From: CALFML01 sp044222245
GTDB taxonomy: Bacteria; Myxococcota_A; Polyangia; Palsa-1104; JAEUJZ01
Reading direction: 5' to 3'
DNA: 64,000 nt
Assembly: GCA_044222245.1 (NCBI GenBank)
Contig: JBGANQ010000021.1
Coordinates: 1 to 64,000 of the forward strand
Every line of letters starts with the position of its first letter. Within the stretch, counting starts at the first letter, position 1. Both the position numbers and the translations under genes were made by a program. Below the pieces are notes generated by a model. That model saw only the letters and a program-made list of their open reading frames with translations, made no database searches and had not been told where the DNA came from. Shown one piece after another: positions 1 to 10,185 of this stretch.

Positions 1-1
1 C

Positions 2-817
2 AAGACGGCCCCGGTCAAGGCGGCTCCAGCCCCGGCACCCGCGCCCAAGGCAGCGGCACCGGCGGCTCCGGTCAAGGCGGCTCCGGCCCCGGCGCCCGAA
101 GTGGCGAGCCAGGCCGGCGACGAGCGCATCCCGTTCCGCGGGGTGCGGCGCAAGATCGCCGACAACCTGCTGCGCTCCAAGCAGTCGGCGGCCCACTTCA
201 CCTACGTGGAAGAGTGCGACGTCACCGAGCTTGTCGCCCTGCGCGCCCGCGCCAAGCAGCGCGCCGCCGAGCGCGGCATCAAGCTGTCGTTCCTGCCGTT
301 TATCATCAAGGCCGTCGTCTCGGGCCTGAAGAAGTTCCCCATCGTCAACTCCACCCTCGACGTCGAGCGCGAAGAGATCGTGCTGCGCAAGAGCTATCAC
401 GTCGGGGTGGCGGCGGCGACCGACTCGGGGCTGATCGTGCCGGTGCTCAAGAACGCCGATCGGATGTCGCTGTTCGACATCGCCGGCAGCCTCGATCCGC
501 TGGCCGAGCGGGTGCGCACCGGCAAGGCGAGCCGCGACGAGCTGACCGGCTCGACGTTCACCATCTCGTCGCTGGGGGCGCTGGGGGGGGTGCTGGCGAC
601 GCCGATCATCAACTTCCCCGAGGTGGCGATCCTCGGCGTGCACAAGATCCGCGAGACGCCGGCGGTGCGCGCCGGCCAGATCGTCATCCGCCAGATCATG
701 AACCTGTCGATCTCGCTGGATCACCGCATCGTCGATGGCTACGAAGGGGCGAAGTTCCTCCAGCATGTGGTGAGCTTGCTGGAAGACCCGACGCTGATGT
801 TCATGGAGCTTGTGTAG
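2..817 (+). CDS. 2-oxoacid dehydrogenase E2 (dihydrolipoamide acyltransferase), 5' end outside window
   Basis: Acyltransferase core of a pyruvate or branched-chain 2-oxoacid dehydrogenase complex, which moves the acyl group from lipoyl-lysine to CoA. The open frame runs in from the left edge, so the lipoyl domain(s) are not visible. The first 33 or so visible codons are an Ala/Pro/Lys linker typical of E2 proteins. A short subunit-binding-like start (RIPFRGVRRKIADNLLRSKQ) and the catalytic domain follow. The active-site motif DHRIVDG lies about 30 residues from the C-terminus (near 719-739), with His and Asp intact. E1 alpha starts 3 nt after the stop, so the genes are co-transcribed. Substrate preference cannot be read from this fragment. 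Confidence 0.93.
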   Translation, partial: KTAPVKAAPAPAPAPKAAAPAAPVKAAPAPAPEVASQAGDERIPFRGVRRKIADNLLRSKQSAAHFTYVEECDVTELVALRARAKQRAAERGIKLSFLPFIIKAVVSGLKKFPIVNSTLDVEREEIVLRKSYHVGVAAATDSGLIVPVLKNADRMSLFDIAGSLDPLAERVRTGKASRDELTGSTFTISSLGALGGVLATPIINFPEVAILGVHKIRETPAVRAGQIVIRQIMNLSISLDHRIVDGYEGAKFLQHVVSLLEDPTLMFMELV

Positions 818-820
818 CCC

Positions 821-1966
821 ATGCGGCTCCTTGGCGCCGCCGTGTGCAGCGGGCCCAGCGAAGCCGCGCTGCGCCCCCGGCAGCTCATCGCTCCCGACGG
901 CCAGATCGACAAAAAGCAGCTGGCGGCGCTGAAGCTGCCGGCCGAGCTGCTCTTGCGCCTGTATCGCGGGATGCTCATGGTCCGCATCATGGACGAGCGG
1001 CTGCTGACCATGCAGCGCCAGGGGCGCATCGGCTTCTATGGCGAGGCCCGCGGTCAGGAGGCGGCGGTGATCGGCACCGCCGCGGCGCTAGAGCCAAATG
1101 ACTACATCGTGCCGGCGCTGCGCGAGGCCGGGGCGGCGATCTACCGCGGCCTGCCGCTGCGCGCCTACGTCGCCCAGCTGTTTGGCAACGCCAACGATCT
1201 CAGCAAGGGTCGGCAGATGCCCTGCCACCCGGGCAGCCGGGCCAGCCGCTATGTGACCATGTCCTCGTGCATCGGCACCCAGCTGCCGCACGCCACCGGC
1301 ATGGCCATGGCGGCACGGCTGCTTGGTGAGCATATTGTCGTTGTCGGCTACCTCGGCGACGGCGCGACTTCCGAGGGCGACTTCCATGTTGCCCTGAACT
1401 TCGCCGGGGTCTTCAAGGCGCCGGTGGTTTTTGTGTGCCAGAACAATCAGTGGGCGATCTCGACCCCGGTAAGCGGCCAGACTGCCGCTTCGGCGATGGC
1501 GGCCAAGGCGCTTGCCTACGGTATGCCGGCGCTGCGAGTGGACGGCAACGACGTGCTGGCCTGCTACAGCGGCATGCGCGACGCGGTGGCCTACGCGCGC
1601 AGCGGCAAGGGGCCGATCTTGCTGGAGGCGCTGACCTACCGGGTGAGCGCCCACTCTTCGTCCGACGATCCCTCGCGCTACCGCGATGAGTCGGTGACGA
1701 TGCAGTGGCGCACCGAGCGCGATCCGCTGTCGCGCTACCAGAAGATGCTGCGCCAGGGCGGCCTGCTCACCGAGGCCGCGGACACCGCGCTGCACGAGGC
1801 GATCGAGGCCGAGGTACGCGCCGCGATCGCCGCCGAGGAGTCGGTCGCCCCGCCGCCGCTGGCCACCCTCGTCGAGGACGTCTTTGCCAAAGTGCCGCCG
1901 GCGCTGCGCGAGCAGCTGGCCGAGCTGGCGGCGCTGCCAGCCCGGCCCCCAGGTCACGGTTCCTAA
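821..1966 (+). CDS. 2-oxoacid dehydrogenase E1 component, alpha subunit
   Basis: Thiamine-diphosphate-dependent decarboxylase subunit, 381 aa, the usual length for E1 alpha. The ThDP/Mg signature starts with GDG at residues 179-181 and ends with NN at 208-209. The segment FYGEARGQEAA (72-82) matches the conserved E1 alpha N-terminal part. An HSSSDDPSRYR-like stretch near residue 280 corresponds to the regulatory loop of branched-chain or pyruvate E1 alpha. It sits between E2 and E3 in one operon. No E1 beta gene is present between them, so it must lie upstream of the window or elsewhere. Branched-chain and pyruvate substrates are both possible; the long N-terminus slightly favours the branched-chain type. 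Confidence 0.92.
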   Translation: MRLLGAAVCSGPSEAALRPRQLIAPDGQIDKKQLAALKLPAELLLRLYRGMLMVRIMDERLLTMQRQGRIGFYGEARGQEAAVIGTAAALEPNDYIVPALREAGAAIYRGLPLRAYVAQLFGNANDLSKGRQMPCHPGSRASRYVTMSSCIGTQLPHATGMAMAARLLGEHIVVVGYLGDGATSEGDFHVALNFAGVFKAPVVFVCQNNQWAISTPVSGQTAASAMAAKALAYGMPALRVDGNDVLACYSGMRDAVAYARSGKGPILLEALTYRVSAHSSSDDPSRYRDESVTMQWRTERDPLSRYQKMLRQGGLLTEAADTALHEAIEAEVRAAIAAEESVAPPPLATLVEDVFAKVPPALREQLAELAALPARPPGHGS

Positions 1967-2000
1967 TAGGCCCGCGGAAAGCTAGATCGAGGACAGATAC

Positions 2001-3446
<1,446 letters not shown>

Positions 3447-3581
3447 GCCGGCGGTCCCGGCAATAAAAATCAGCGACGGCCCGGCGCGCACAAAGCGGCG
3501 GGCGCGGCAGTGGCTCCCGAGAGAGATTGCAGTATACTAAGTACTGGTTGATGAACTCGCGCAACCAGGAGGTCGGAACAA

Positions 3582-4016
3582 ATGGGTCGTGCGCTGCTAG
3601 GCCTGATTAAGGGTGCGCTCATTGGGGGCGGGATAGGCTACTGCCTGCTCAAGCTCGGCAACCCGAGCGGGGTCTTGGTCTATCTGTGCTGCGGTATCGT
3701 CGGAGCCGTGGTCGGGCTGCTCTGCGGGCGGGCTCCCTGGCATGCAGAGACCATCTGGACCCCGATCCTCAAGGTGATCTTCGGCTTCGGGATCGGCGCC
3801 GGGCTTTACGCCCTGGGGCACCGGTTCGCGCCGGGCATGACGCTCACCATCCAGGGCTTCACCGAGCCGACCTCGCTGCGCTCGGGCGCGACGCTGGCGC
3901 CGATCATCGGCATGCTCTACGGGCTGTTTGTCGAGGTGGACGATGGCGCCACCGGCACGACGACCTCGAGCAAGGGCCGCATCAAGGCGCTGCCCGACGG
4001 CGACAAGGACCTGTAA
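3582..4016 (+). CDS. small integral membrane protein, unknown function
   Basis: A 144-aa protein with about four hydrophobic segments, near residues 5-22, 29-47, 62-80 and 105-118. The first is glycine-rich (GALIGGGIGY). It ends in a soluble tail of about 25 residues. A strong Shine-Dalgarno sequence AGGAGGT at 3567-3573 lies 8 nt before the ATG and fixes the start. A TATACT hexamer about 50 nt upstream could be a -10 box, but no good -35 goes with it. It converges with the TlpA gene. I do not recognise a family. Confidence 0.75.
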   Translation: MGRALLGLIKGALIGGGIGYCLLKLGNPSGVLVYLCCGIVGAVVGLLCGRAPWHAETIWTPILKVIFGFGIGAGLYALGHRFAPGMTLTIQGFTEPTSLRSGATLAPIIGMLYGLFVEVDDGATGTTTSSKGRIKALPDGDKDL

Positions 4017-4031
4017 AGACCTCGCCGCCGC

Positions 4032-4574
4032 TCAGCCGGGCGGCGGCGCCTCACCTGCCGCCTTGGGCGGACTCAGCTGCTCCAGCTGCCGCTTCAGCTT
4101 GGCCACATCGGCGGCGCCGCTAAAGCCTTCATTAACAAACCGCACCACGCCGTCGCGATCGATGACGTAGGAAGACGGCATCTTGGGCGGGTCATAGACC
4201 TCCGCCACCTTGCCCTCTGGATCGTGCAGGAGCTTGAACTTCAGCTTCAGGGCGCCCGCCAGGTCCAGGGCGTTCTTGCGCTCTTTGTCCAGGCTGATGC
4301 CGACGATGACGACGCCGCGCGCGGCGAGCTGCTGGTGCAGCCGCTCCAGCTCGGGCAGCTCCTTGGTGCACGGCTCGCACCAGGTCGCCCAGAAATCGAC
4401 CAGGACCACCTTGCCGCGCAGCTCGCCCAGCTTGACCACGCCGCCGCGCAGCTCGGGCAGGGCAAAGTCCGCCGCCGGCTTGCCAGCGACCTGACCCGCG
4501 GCGGCCGGTGGCACCAGGCCGCCCAAAAGGAGCAGGCCCAGACCCAGACCGGCGCGGCGCCCGCCTGGGTTCAC
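4032..4574 (-). CDS. TlpA/ResA-type thioredoxin-fold protein
   Basis: Periplasmic or membrane-anchored thiol-disulfide oxidoreductase, 180 aa. The N-terminal hydrophobic stretch (about 8-26) is a signal peptide or anchor. The redox motif WCEPC has Cys66 and Cys69, preceded by VLVDFWAT. The cis-proline region is MPSSYVID. The GTG start overlaps the stop of the DsbA-like gene as GTGA (4571-4574), so the two are translationally coupled. Family members reduce apocytochrome c or keep periplasmic thiols reduced; the partner here is unknown. A GC-rich hairpin (4023-4048) straddles the stop codon and may terminate both converging genes. Confidence 0.88.
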   Translation of the reverse strand: MNPGGRRAGLGLGLLLLGGLVPPAAAGQVAGKPAADFALPELRGGVVKLGELRGKVVLVDFWATWCEPCTKELPELERLHQQLAARGVVIVGISLDKERKNALDLAGALKLKFKLLHDPEGKVAEVYDPPKMPSSYVIDRDGVVRFVNEGFSGAADVAKLKRQLEQLSPPKAAGEAPPPG

Positions 4575-5470
4575 TGCGCCCTCATCGCGGCCCGCTCCTG
4601 CTCGACGTAGCTGCGCAGGGCGTCGACCGAGGTGATGCCGTTGGCGCGCTTGCCGTTAATAAAGAAGCTCGGGGTGCCCTGCAGCTCCAGCTTCTCGCCG
4701 ACCTTGCGCTCGCGATCGACGCGCGCCTTGGCGGTGACCATGTCGGCCTTGAACTGCTCGACGTTGAGGTTGAGCTCCGCCGCGTACTTGAGCAGGTCGG
4801 GCATGCGCAGCTTGTCCTGGTTGTCGAACACCTTGTCGTGATAGGCCCAGAACTTGTTCTGCTTGCCCGCCGCCACCGTCGCCGCCGCCGCCAGCGCGGC
4901 GTTCTGGTGCGACGAGATGGGGAAGTTCATGAACACCAGCTTCACATCGGGATTCTCGCTGATGATCTGCTTTATCCACGGCTCGGCCATGCGGCAGTGC
5001 GGACACTCGAAGTCCGAGAACTCGACGATGGTGATCGGCGCCTTGGGATCGCCGCGCACCGCGGCACCGGTGATGTCGATGTCGTAGGGCTTGTTGTTGA
5101 GGAAGCGGGCGCTGTACTTCTCCTCCGCCTCGCTCTCCAGGAAGCCGTCGCTGATCATCTTGTGCAGAAACCGCGCGGCGACGCCCGAGACGGCGCACTT
5201 GGGATCGGTCTGCAGCGACTTGAGCAGCGAGTGCGGCTTGCCGCACGCCGAGGGGAACTTCTCCAAAAGGCGCCGCAGGGTGTCGACTTCCGACGGCGTC
5301 ATGCTCTTGACGTCCAGGCCCGCGAGGTCGCCGCCCTGAGCCTTGGCCGGCTCTGGTCCGGCGAGCGCTCGCCCCTCGCCGAGCCCGAAGCCCAGCGCCG
5401 CGCACAGCGCTGAGGCCATCAAGCTGGGGATAACTAGGTGCCCGGTTCTCCGCTTCATCTGGCTGTTCAT
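4571..5470 (-). CDS. DsbA-family thioredoxin-fold protein
   Basis: Secreted disulfide oxidoreductase, 299 aa. A signal peptide or anchor spans about residues 10-36. An N-terminal helical region of roughly 100 residues contains two cysteines (76 and 92). The DsbA domain follows, with EFSDFECPHC giving a CPHC active site at 156-159. The cis-proline loop is QGTPSFFINGK. The layout resembles BdbD/DsbA-like proteins with an N-terminal extension. It is followed with a 4-nt overlap by the TlpA-like gene, so this is probably a two-gene redox operon. A TATGAT hexamer about 65 nt upstream may be its -10 box. Confidence 0.88.
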   Translation of the reverse strand: MNSQMKRRTGHLVIPSLMASALCAALGFGLGEGRALAGPEPAKAQGGDLAGLDVKSMTPSEVDTLRRLLEKFPSACGKPHSLLKSLQTDPKCAVSGVAARFLHKMISDGFLESEAEEKYSARFLNNKPYDIDITGAAVRGDPKAPITIVEFSDFECPHCRMAEPWIKQIISENPDVKLVFMNFPISSHQNAALAAAATVAAGKQNKFWAYHDKVFDNQDKLRMPDLLKYAAELNLNVEQFKADMVTAKARVDRERKVGEKLELQGTPSFFINGKRANGITSVDALRSYVEQERAAMRAQ

Positions 5471-5556
5471 CGTGTTTTTACCGTGCCGTTTGCTGGGCCG
5501 CCTTGCTTGGACGACTCAGACGGGATTTTTATCATAACTTTGGCTTGGGCCTGCCC

Positions 5557-7176
5557 TCACCCTGGGGCCTTACCTTCAAGGGCGCGCAAGATCGGGTTTT
5601 CGTAGTCCGGCCGGCGGGCGAACACGCCGTCCAGGCCGCGGCCGCCGGTCTCGGGTCGCTTGACGTCGGCGAACACGCCCTTGGCGATCGCCGACAGCAG
5701 CCCCTCGCCCTGCACGCTGCGCAGAAGGTCGCGCGCCTCGCCGAGCACCTGCTGGGCGCGCGCCACCACGCGGCCGCTCGGGTTCCAGCGCAGCTCCTCG
5801 GACAGGTGCTGCGCCGCGGTGAACACGTAGTCGGCGCCCTTGATCGCGGCGAAGCGATCCTGCAGGAGCGGCGTGTGGATGGACTCGGTCATCATGCCCA
5901 AAAGCTCGATCGTCTGCTCGGTCATCACCCCGACGAGGTCAAACAGCCCGTCGACCCGGTGCGACCAGAAGATGTCGCCCGACTTGTGCTTGGTCGCCGG
6001 CATCCACTTTATCGGATGCACCGGGAAGACCTGCCGCACCAGCTGCGCCTGCGCGACCTCCAGCAGGAACGAGTCGGGCAGCGACTTGTCGATCTCGAAG
6101 GCGTGGCCCAGGCCCGCCTGCTCTTGCTTGAGGCCGGCGCGCAGGGCGAACGCTTCGTTAATAAACTGCGAGGCCAGCACCGTGTGCGCCGCCACCACCG
6201 CGTCGGCGGTGGTCAGGTAGTTGTCCTCGCCGGTGTTGATGATGATGCCGGCGCGGCTGATGATCCGCCGCGAGAAGTACTGATCGCACAGGGTGCGCCG
6301 CGGGTTGATGTCGCGGAACAGGATGCCGTACATCGCGTCGTTGAGCAGCATGTCCAGCCGCTCGATCGCCCCCAGGTAGGCGATCTCGGGCATGCACAGC
6401 CCCGAGGAGTAGTTGACCTGCTGGAGGTAGCGGCCCAGGCGCTCCTGCTCCTCATCAAGCGCCCGGCGGACGATGCGGAAGTTCTCCTGGGTCGCCCAGG
6501 TGCCGCCGTAGCCCTCGGTGGTGGCGCCGTAGGGGACGTAGTCGATGAGCGACTGCGCCGTCGAGCGGATGACGGCGATGATGTCCGCCCCCACCTGCGC
6601 CGCCGCGCGCGCCTGATCGGCGTCGTCATAGATGTTGCCGGTGGCGACGATGACGTACTTGAGCGGGGCGCCGCCGCCCGGCCGCACGATGTCGCCCTGC
6701 GGTGGCGGCCGACCCGGCCCCAGGCCCAGGCGGTGCCAGGCCGCCAGCCGCTGGCGGCGCGCCTCATCGATGGCGGCGATGGCGGCGGCGGTGGGGGCCT
6801 GGAGGGCGCGGCGGGCGCTGTCGCGCAGCTCGCTGGGGATCGCCGTCGCCGGGCTGCTCAGGCAGGGGGCGTCGCCGTAGGCCAGCTCCTCGGCCGCCTC
6901 CTGCAGGGTCAGGCGCGGCGAGCGGGCCAGCGCCATGCCGAGGAACAGCGCTATACCGTGGTCGAGCAGCCCCGCCGCCTTATAGCGGTCGACGCAGCGG
7001 TTGACCAGCGGCACTCCCTGATCGTCGGCCCCGTCGACGCCGTAGGCGCGCAGCACCGTCCGCTCGATCGAGACCGTGCTGTGGGCGTCGATAAACGACT
7101 GCACCTGACCGGCCACGGCGGCTGCCAGCTCCCGGCACTCGTCTACGACCCGCGGGTCAATGGGCAGAGGATACAT
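5557..7176 (-). CDS. kamD: D-lysine 5,6-aminomutase, alpha subunit
   Basis: Adenosylcobalamin- and PLP-dependent mutase subunit that moves the 5,6 amino group of D-lysine (or beta-lysine) in lysine fermentation. Conserved blocks YGATTEGYGGTWATQENFR, NYSSGLCMPEIAYLGAIERL and FSRRIISRAGIIINTGEDNY identify KamD. The length of 539 aa fits the family (about 515-540). I chose the ATG giving MYPLPIDP; an upstream in-frame codon at 7212 adds only 12 residues. The partner KamE, which carries the B12-binding DxHxxG motif, is not next to it or anywhere in the window, and no such motif exists in this chain. The function as a lysine mutase is therefore inferred from the family. Confidence 0.85.
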   Translation of the reverse strand: MYPLPIDPRVVDECRELAAAVAGQVQSFIDAHSTVSIERTVLRAYGVDGADDQGVPLVNRCVDRYKAAGLLDHGIALFLGMALARSPRLTLQEAAEELAYGDAPCLSSPATAIPSELRDSARRALQAPTAAAIAAIDEARRQRLAAWHRLGLGPGRPPPQGDIVRPGGGAPLKYVIVATGNIYDDADQARAAAQVGADIIAVIRSTAQSLIDYVPYGATTEGYGGTWATQENFRIVRRALDEEQERLGRYLQQVNYSSGLCMPEIAYLGAIERLDMLLNDAMYGILFRDINPRRTLCDQYFSRRIISRAGIIINTGEDNYLTTADAVVAAHTVLASQFINEAFALRAGLKQEQAGLGHAFEIDKSLPDSFLLEVAQAQLVRQVFPVHPIKWMPATKHKSGDIFWSHRVDGLFDLVGVMTEQTIELLGMMTESIHTPLLQDRFAAIKGADYVFTAAQHLSEELRWNPSGRVVARAQQVLGEARDLLRSVQGEGLLSAIAKGVFADVKRPETGGRGLDGVFARRPDYENPILRALEGKAPG

Positions 7177-7266
7177 GGATCGGAGCGTATGCCGCACCGC
7201 CGCCAGAATCAACCCCGGCCGGTCAAGGTCCGGCGCCGCGGCGCGCGGCGGCGCGCTTTATCGGCT

Positions 7267-7908
7267 TTAGTTGGCGCCGGAGGCGGTGCCGCCCTGCAGC
7301 TCTTGGATGAGGCGGACCAGCTCGGCGCTCAAAAGATCGATGCGCCGCGGGAAGTCGCGCAGCTCCAGCAGCCGGCGCCGCGTCCGCGGCGGGCGCACCA
7401 GGGCCGCCGACAGCACGTCGCACAGCCGGCGCGGGCGCGGCTCGGCGGCGCACAGGCTGCGTAGCGCCTCGCCGCCCTGCGGCAGCAGCCCCGCCAGGCG
7501 GTCGACAAGGACGACCAGCGTGCTGCGCGCCGCCGCCAGATCAAAGCTGTGCGGCCAGTGGTCGTGCAGCAGCCGGGCCCGCACCTCGCGGTAGGAGTGC
7601 CGCGGGCTCGCCGGCAGCTCCTCGCAGATCCCCACGCGCCCCAGGCCCCGCAGCAGGATGTTGTAAGTCCCATCGGGGTTTTGCCGGTGGGCGATGATCT
7701 TGCCCACCCCGGCGATCCGCCGCACCGGCGGCCGGCCATAGTAGTCGTCAGCAAATCCCGGCCGCAGCGCCGCCACCGCCATGATGCCGCCGCGCGCCAG
7801 ACAGTCGGCGGTGAGCTCGCGGTAGCGCGGCTCGAATACATAGAGCGGCAGCAGGGCGCGCGGGAACAGCTGGACCTGATCGAGCGGGAAGATGGGCAGC
7901 TGCGACAA
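7267..7908 (-). CDS. LON substrate-binding (LAN) domain protein
   Basis: About 213 aa, homologous to the N-terminal substrate-recognition domain of Lon protease without the AAA or protease domains. The diagnostic start is LPIFPLDQVQLFPRALLPLY followed by FEPRYRELTADCL. Such stand-alone proteins are common; their role is uncertain (protein quality control or binding). The start is hard to place: a TTG at 7908 puts two residues before the domain, as in the family, and a GTG at 7974 is the alternative. The open frame continues upstream to 8166, but that part overlaps the MerR gene and is probably not translated. Confidence 0.8.
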   Translation of the reverse strand: MSQLPIFPLDQVQLFPRALLPLYVFEPRYRELTADCLARGGIMAVAALRPGFADDYYGRPPVRRIAGVGKIIAHRQNPDGTYNILLRGLGRVGICEELPASPRHSYREVRARLLHDHWPHSFDLAAARSTLVVLVDRLAGLLPQGGEALRSLCAAEPRPRRLCDVLSAALVRPPRTRRRLLELRDFPRRIDLLSAELVRLIQELQGGTASGAN

Positions 7909-8060
7909 GACGGGCGCGAGCAGTAGGCGGAGCTTGCGGGAGCGCGCCGTTTTCGTGTCTGAGCTTTTTGTCACGAGGGAACCTGTGACAGAACAGATGC
8001 CGCAGGTGGCCCGGCAGCGCCTGAGATTCGTGCAATTCGTGCGCCCGGGCAAGGCCCCGC

Positions 8061-8729
8061 CTACATGGTGGGCGGACCGGAGGAGCCGGAGCCCGGCTTG
8101 CTGCGCGGCACCGCCCAGATGTGGCTGAAGCTCTCCGGCACCGAGATCGCCGCCGGCAGATCGCACGACTGACAGGCTTTGGGACCGCGCGGGTCGGTGC
8201 AGCGGGCGCAGCGGTCGAGCACATCGATCGTGGTGTGAAACTCGCGCCCCAGCCGCTCGATGACCTGGATCTTGCGGCGCAGCTCCTCGACATGCTCGGT
8301 GAGGATCCGCTGGATCTCGTGCGCCGAGTCGCGCACGTCGCTAAAGCGCGACTTGACGCGCAGGATCTCGCGGATCTCCTCGATCGAGAAGCCGCAGGTG
8401 CGCAGGTCCAGCACCAGGCGGAGCTTGCTCAGCTCGGCCTCATTGAACAGGCGGTGGCCGCCGCGCGAGCGCTCGGCCGCGGCGATGAGCTTCTGCGACT
8501 CGTAGAAGCGCACCGCGCGCGCGGTGGTGCTCGCCCCCTGCATCATGTCCTTGAGGGTCAGGCGGCGGCTCGGCGCGGCGGGCTCCGGCGGGTCCTGTTC
8601 GCGAGCGCGCTTGCGCGGTGCCGGGGCGGCTCGGCCCTCACGCCTGACCACGGCCGGCGGCGCTGCGGCCCCGGCGGACCCCTCTTCTTGGGCGGGGCAC
8701 TGCGGCGCTGCGGCTCGGTTGCTGATCAT
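8061..8729 (-). CDS. MerR-family transcriptional regulator with C-terminal cysteine cluster
   Basis: About 222 aa. The first 55 residues are a disordered Pro/Ala/Arg-rich extension. A MerR winged-helix domain follows (LKDMMQGASTTARAVRFYES, then GGHRLFNEAELSKLRLV) with SIEEIREILRVK as the usual second helix set. A coiled coil of about 40 residues leads to CARC...CQSC, two CxxC pairs eleven residues apart that could bind a metal or sense redox state. The ATG at 8729 is preferred over TTG at 8741, although neither has a clear ribosome site. It lies upstream of, and in the same direction as, the LON-domain gene. Confidence 0.83.
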   Translation of the reverse strand: MISNRAAAPQCPAQEEGSAGAAAPPAVVRREGRAAPAPRKRAREQDPPEPAAPSRRLTLKDMMQGASTTARAVRFYESQKLIAAAERSRGGHRLFNEAELSKLRLVLDLRTCGFSIEEIREILRVKSRFSDVRDSAHEIQRILTEHVEELRRKIQVIERLGREFHTTIDVLDRCARCTDPRGPKACQSCDLPAAISVPESFSHIWAVPRSKPGSGSSGPPTM

Positions 8730-9005
8730 GGGACGCACCAAGTTGTTGGCGGGGTTGCGGTTTCAGTCAGTCGGGGCCGCGCGTGGCGCCGGACCCCGGG
8801 TAAAAAGCGGCGGCGGCCGATTCCAGCTTGCGCCGGACCCGGGCGCCGAGGATGACTTTATTTTCGAGCGTGCGCCCGGCACTGTCAATCTGCGGCGTCG
8901 CCCGCGCCCGCCTGGTCGCTCGGGGCGGGGCGGCGGGGGTGGCAACTGGCACCGGGCGCGATAATAATGAGGACGCCCGCGCCTCGCGCGGAAAGGAGTC
9001 CGCCC

Positions 9006-9431
9006 ATGGGCATGCTCGGCAGTGTGGTCCTCGTCCTCCTTGGCGCCCTCGCCAATGACACCCGGCTTGGCAAGCGGCGCGCCGACCTGCGCTTCTGGCT
9101 GCAGGCGCTGGCGCCGCTGTCGGGCTTCCTCGGCCTGGGCGCGGCGGTCAATGGCCTGCTGTGCGTCATCCAGATGCTGGCCTACCTCGGCTTTATCCGC
9201 CACGCGCCCACGGTGTGGATCGGCACGACGACGGCGGGGGTGGTCTCGCTGCTGCTCGGGCTGCGCTTTGGCTATCCGATGCTGGCGAGCCTCGTCGGCG
9301 ACCGCCTCAGCGAGTCGCAGCGCGGCCTGATCGAGCGCCTGCACAAGCAGCTGGTGGTCAGCCAGGAGCCGCTCGGCGCCGCCGGCATCGCCTTCGGCGT
9401 GTTCTGCATCGCCCTCAACCTGATCCGGTAG
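9006..9431 (+). CDS. small membrane protein, unknown function
   Basis: A 141-aa protein with about four hydrophobic helices (MLGSVVLVLLGALA, APLSGFLGLGAAVNGLLCVI, VWIGTTTAGVVSLLLGL and IAFGVFCIALNLI). The start at 9006 is set by GGAAAGGAG 7 nt upstream; the longer frame from 8967 would put the start before this ribosome site. A GATAAT hexamer near 8961 may be a -10 box without a clear -35. Its last 17 nt overlap the convergent ModA-like gene. Family not recognised. Confidence 0.72.
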   Translation: MGMLGSVVLVLLGALANDTRLGKRRADLRFWLQALAPLSGFLGLGAAVNGLLCVIQMLAYLGFIRHAPTVWIGTTTAGVVSLLLGLRFGYPMLASLVGDRLSESQRGLIERLHKQLVVSQEPLGAAGIAFGVFCIALNLIR

Positions 9432-10164
9432 CCGGCGCAAAGCCATGGCGGCGCAGGATCGCCTGCCCGCGCGGCCCACAGATGAAGGCGGCGAGCTGCG
9501 CCGCTCCCGCCTCGTCGCCGCCGCGCACCGCCGCGAGCGTGGCGACGAGCGGCGGGTGGGCGCTGGCCGGCACCAAGGTGTAGGCGTCGCCGTCGCGCAT
9601 AAGGGCCAGCGCGGTGAGCGCCACATCTGCGTTTCCGGTCTGGGCGAACTGCAGCGCCTGGCGGACATTCTCCGCGAACACCAGCCGCGGCCGCACCGCC
9701 TCGTAGAGGCCGCCGCTGCGCAGCGCCGCCACCGCCGCCTGACCGTAAGGGGCGTGCTCGGGGTTGGCCAGCGCCACGCGCCCCAGGCCCGGCCGCCCGA
9801 GCTCGGCCAGCGTCCGCGGCAGCGCCACCCCCGGTCGCGCCCACAGCACCAGGCGGCCGCAGGCGAAGTCGCGCTGCGACTGCGGCACGAGCCGCCCGAG
9901 CTCGGCCAGCCGCTTGATGAGCGCGGTGCTCGCCGAGGCGAACAGATCGAAGGGCGCGCCGTGCACGAGCTGCTGGGTCAGCGACCCCGAGCTGGCGAAG
10001 CTCCACACCACCGGCCGCCCGCTGGCGGCGTGAAACTCGGCCGTGAGCTCCGTGAACGCCGGCTCCAGATCCGCGGCCGCGGCCCCGCGCAGCGCCCGCC
10101 GGCCGCCCCGACTGCAGGCGGCCAGCACCGTGCCAAGGAGCAGCTGCCGGCGGGACGGTCGCAT
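9415..10164 (-). CDS. ModA-like periplasmic substrate-binding lipoprotein
   Basis: A 249-aa binding protein of the molybdate/tungstate class of ABC uptake systems. The N-terminus has twin arginines followed by LLLGTVLAACS, so Cys17 is a likely lipid site (lipobox LAAC). Conserved ModA blocks are FASSGSLTQQLVHGAPFDLFASAS, here in two overlapping parts (ASSGSL and GAPFDLFAS), and ALANPEHAPYGQAA. No ModB permease or ModC ATPase gene is nearby, so it is an orphan in this window. Ligand identity (molybdate, tungstate or another oxyanion) is inference. Confidence 0.85.
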   Translation of the reverse strand: MRPSRRQLLLGTVLAACSRGGRRALRGAAAADLEPAFTELTAEFHAASGRPVVWSFASSGSLTQQLVHGAPFDLFASASTALIKRLAELGRLVPQSQRDFACGRLVLWARPGVALPRTLAELGRPGLGRVALANPEHAPYGQAAVAALRSGGLYEAVRPRLVFAENVRQALQFAQTGNADVALTALALMRDGDAYTLVPASAHPPLVATLAAVRGGDEAGAAQLAAFICGPRGQAILRRHGFAPATGSG

Positions 10165-10185
10165 CGCCCAGGCGTCCTGTCGCGA

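Noticed and set aside
5503..7464. 653-codon open frame on the + strand
   Set aside because: Antisense to kamD; composition is the usual GC-rich shadow (Arg, Gly, Ala, Val, Leu) with no family blocks.
9771..9783. missing ModB/ModC fused to the binding protein
   Set aside because: The frame contains only the binding-protein fold; neighbours are unrelated.
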